Below are positions 5,902 through 7,416 of a stretch of 7,416 bases of DNA, one piece after another. Position 1 is the stretch's first letter. Each line of letters opens with the position of its first letter. This DNA is from Roseovarius sp. (GTDB lineage: Bacteria; Pseudomonadota; Alphaproteobacteria; Rhodobacterales; Rhodobacteraceae), in assembly GCA_007125415.1 (NCBI GenBank), contig SLDH01000324.1, positions 1 through 7,416 on the forward strand, given 5' to 3'. The notes below the pieces were generated by a model, which saw nothing but the letters and a program-made list of their open reading frames with translations, made no database searches and was not told where the DNA came from. A program made the position numbers and the translations under genes.

Positions 5902-7416
5902 ATGGCAGTTCTTCGCGCGGCGTTCTTCGCCGCGTTCTCCCTTTTCATGGTGATTGCCCGGGCAGAGGCTCAGGATGTCACCCTCTCATCGCGTGATGGC
6001 GCCGTGGAAATCTCCGGCAACCTGCTGGGATTCGACGGCGAGTTCTATCGGCTCGATACGGTATATGGCGAATTGACAGTGGATGGCTCGGGCGTGAATT
6101 GCGAAGGGCCCGGCTGTCCCAGCCTGGAAAGCTATATCGCACGGATCACGTTTTCAGGCGCACCCACCATTGGCCGCGTGTTGATGCCGGGCCTGCTGGA
6201 GGCTTTCGCGATCAAGAATGGCTACGGGTTGGAGCGCTTCGAGATTGCGGATCAGATGTTCAGCTACACTCTTTCGGATCGCGAGAAAGATCAGGTGATC
6301 GGCGAATTCACCTTTCGGCTCACCAATTCGGATGAAGGTTTTGCCGATCTCCTGGCCAATGAGGCAGACATCAGCATGTCCCATCGTGAGGTGCGCCCTG
6401 ACGAAAACCGCCGCGCGCAGGAGGCTGGTTTGGGCGATCTCACGGAGGAGGCGCGCAGCCATGTGATCGCACTGGATGCGCTGGTGCCCGTGGTCTCGCC
6501 CACGAACCCCATGCAGGCGATCAGCATGTCGCAGCTTGCCGCAATTCTTTCGGGTGACATTGTCGAGTGGTCGCAGATCGACGGCCCTGATGCGCCGATC
6601 GCCGTGCATGTGCTCGACCAGGCCACAGGCTTCGGGCAGACGACTGTCGATCGGCTGCTCGGGCCCGTTGGTGAGGCCTTGATCGAGGGCGCGGTTCAGC
6701 ACCCGGATGAGATGGGCTTGCTGGCGGCTGTTATCGCGGATCCGTTTGCGCTGGGTGTCGCCAGCCAGTCCAATACCGGGGGAACATGGCCGCTGGCCCT
6801 GCGCGGAGAATGTGGTTTTGCAATGCGTGCCATCCGCCGCACCGTCAAGACCGAGGATTACCCGCTGACCGCGCCGCTTTTCCTCTATAAACCTGCTCGG
6901 CGCTTTCCCAAGCTGGTCCGGGAGTTTCTGGTTTATCTGAGCGACCCATCTGCACAGCTGGTGATTCGCCGCGCCGGCTTTGTCGATCAGGCGCCCGAAG
7001 AGATCGAGATCAATGCGCAGGGAGATCGCTTCGCCAATGCCATTCTGCGCGCAGGTCCGGATATCAGCCTTGCCCAGCTGCAGCAGATGGTCGAGACGCT
7101 TGCCCCTCTCAAACGGCTGACCACGACATTCCGCTTCGAGCCCGGATCTGCCCGTCTGGATGCGCAATCGCGGTCTAATGTCCTGCAACTGGCCAAGGCG
7201 ATGGAGCTAGGACAATATGATATGCGCAGGCTTGTGTTCGTTGGATTCAGCGATTCTCAGGGGCCGGCCGATGGCAATCTGAGGATCGCACAGAGCCGCG
7301 CCGACGCGGTCCGCGATGCGGTGACCCGGGCGGCGGAAACCGCGAACCTTACCCGTATCGACATCGAGGCGATCGCCTTTGGCGAGGCAATGCCCATGGC
7401 CTGTGATGATACCGAA
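5902..7416 (+). CDS. PstS-like substrate-binding domain fused to OmpA-type peptidoglycan-binding domain, 3' end cut by window
   Basis: Exported protein, 505 residues visible, frame open to the last base. Residues 1-23 form a signal peptide ending Ala-Glu-Ala before Gln24. Residues 24-80 form a small N-terminal domain with a Cys67/Cys72 pair that could be disulfide-bonded. Residues about 82-365 resemble the PstS-type periplasmic binding fold: FSGAPTIGRVLMP (84-96), ADISMSHREV (155-164), and LVPVVSPTNPMQAISMSQLAAILSG (194-218) with VEWSQIDGPDAPI (221-233), which parallels the classic 'SG.I..W..IGGPDAPI' pattern. Residues about 408-505 match an OmpA C-terminal domain: FRFEPGSARLD, then VGFSDSQG (447-454) and SRADAV (465-470), which carry the Asp451 and Arg466 expected to grip diaminopimelate in peptidoglycan. 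The usual final NRRV-type segment lies past the edge, so about 15-25 residues are probably missing. GAGG lies 6 bases before the ATG. It probably tethers a binding domain to the cell wall; the ligand is unknown. Confidence 0.9.
   Translation, partial: MAVLRAAFFAAFSLFMVIARAEAQDVTLSSRDGAVEISGNLLGFDGEFYRLDTVYGELTVDGSGVNCEGPGCPSLESYIARITFSGAPTIGRVLMPGLLEAFAIKNGYGLERFEIADQMFSYTLSDREKDQVIGEFTFRLTNSDEGFADLLANEADISMSHREVRPDENRRAQEAGLGDLTEEARSHVIALDALVPVVSPTNPMQAISMSQLAAILSGDIVEWSQIDGPDAPIAVHVLDQATGFGQTTVDRLLGPVGEALIEGAVQHPDEMGLLAAVIADPFALGVASQSNTGGTWPLALRGECGFAMRAIRRTVKTEDYPLTAPLFLYKPARRFPKLVREFLVYLSDPSAQLVIRRAGFVDQAPEEIEINAQGDRFANAILRAGPDISLAQLQQMVETLAPLKRLTTTFRFEPGSARLDAQSRSNVLQLAKAMELGQYDMRRLVFVGFSDSQGPADGNLRIAQSRADAVRDAVTRAAETANLTRIDIEAIAFGEAMPMACDDTE

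Noticed and set aside
6154..7188. Open frame of 344 codons on the minus strand inside the PstS/OmpA gene
   Set aside because: The plus strand carries a continuous frame with signal peptide, binding-fold motifs and OmpA motifs; the antisense frame has none.
1..7416. CRISPR arrays, insertion sequences, tRNA or rRNA genes, toxin-antitoxin or defence genes
   Set aside because: I saw no spaced direct repeats, transposase motifs, terminal inverted repeats, tRNA-like folds or defence-family motifs; the window is almost fully occupied by core genes.

Overview
The window looks like ordinary core chromosome from an alphaproteobacterium, most likely a member of the Rhodobacterales (Roseobacter/Rhodobacter group). 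This rests on the moderately high GC content, on a SecA that begins with the MLGIGTxAKK-type start I associate with that order, on a periplasmic parvulin and argJ divergent from secA, and on the PstS-like/OmpA fusion protein at the right end. The assignment comes from sequence recognition only; no search was run.

Layout, left to right. Positions 1-984 (minus) hold most of argJ (arginine biosynthesis), cut by the left edge. Positions 987-1847 (minus) hold a secreted parvulin-type peptidyl-prolyl isomerase, whose stop lies 2 bases from the argJ start, so the two form a leftward operon. Positions 1848-2034 are a divergent control region with a candidate secA promoter, two short inverted repeats and a five-codon mini-ORF. 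Positions 2035-4731 (plus) hold a complete secA, 898 residues, with both nucleotide-binding folds and the C-terminal zinc motif. Positions 4732-4846 are a 115-base gap with a stem-loop, a palindrome and two GANTC sites. Positions 4847-5878 (plus) encode a 343-residue membrane-anchored protein of unknown function. Positions 5902-7416 (plus) encode an exported protein that joins a PstS-like solute-binding domain to an OmpA-type peptidoglycan-binding domain, cut by the right edge.

How they fit together. Apart from argJ, every gene concerns the cell envelope. SecA drives export, the parvulin probably helps exported proteins fold in the periplasm, and the two genes downstream of secA encode an inner-membrane-anchored periplasmic protein and a cell-wall-bound binding protein. 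The last two are 23 bases apart and probably co-transcribed. I see no mobile element, phage gene, CRISPR array, tRNA or rRNA, and no clear sign of horizontal transfer. The least explained parts are the orphan protein at 4847-5878 and the degenerate ligand pocket of the PstS-like/OmpA protein. I found no convincing evidence of a wholly new system.
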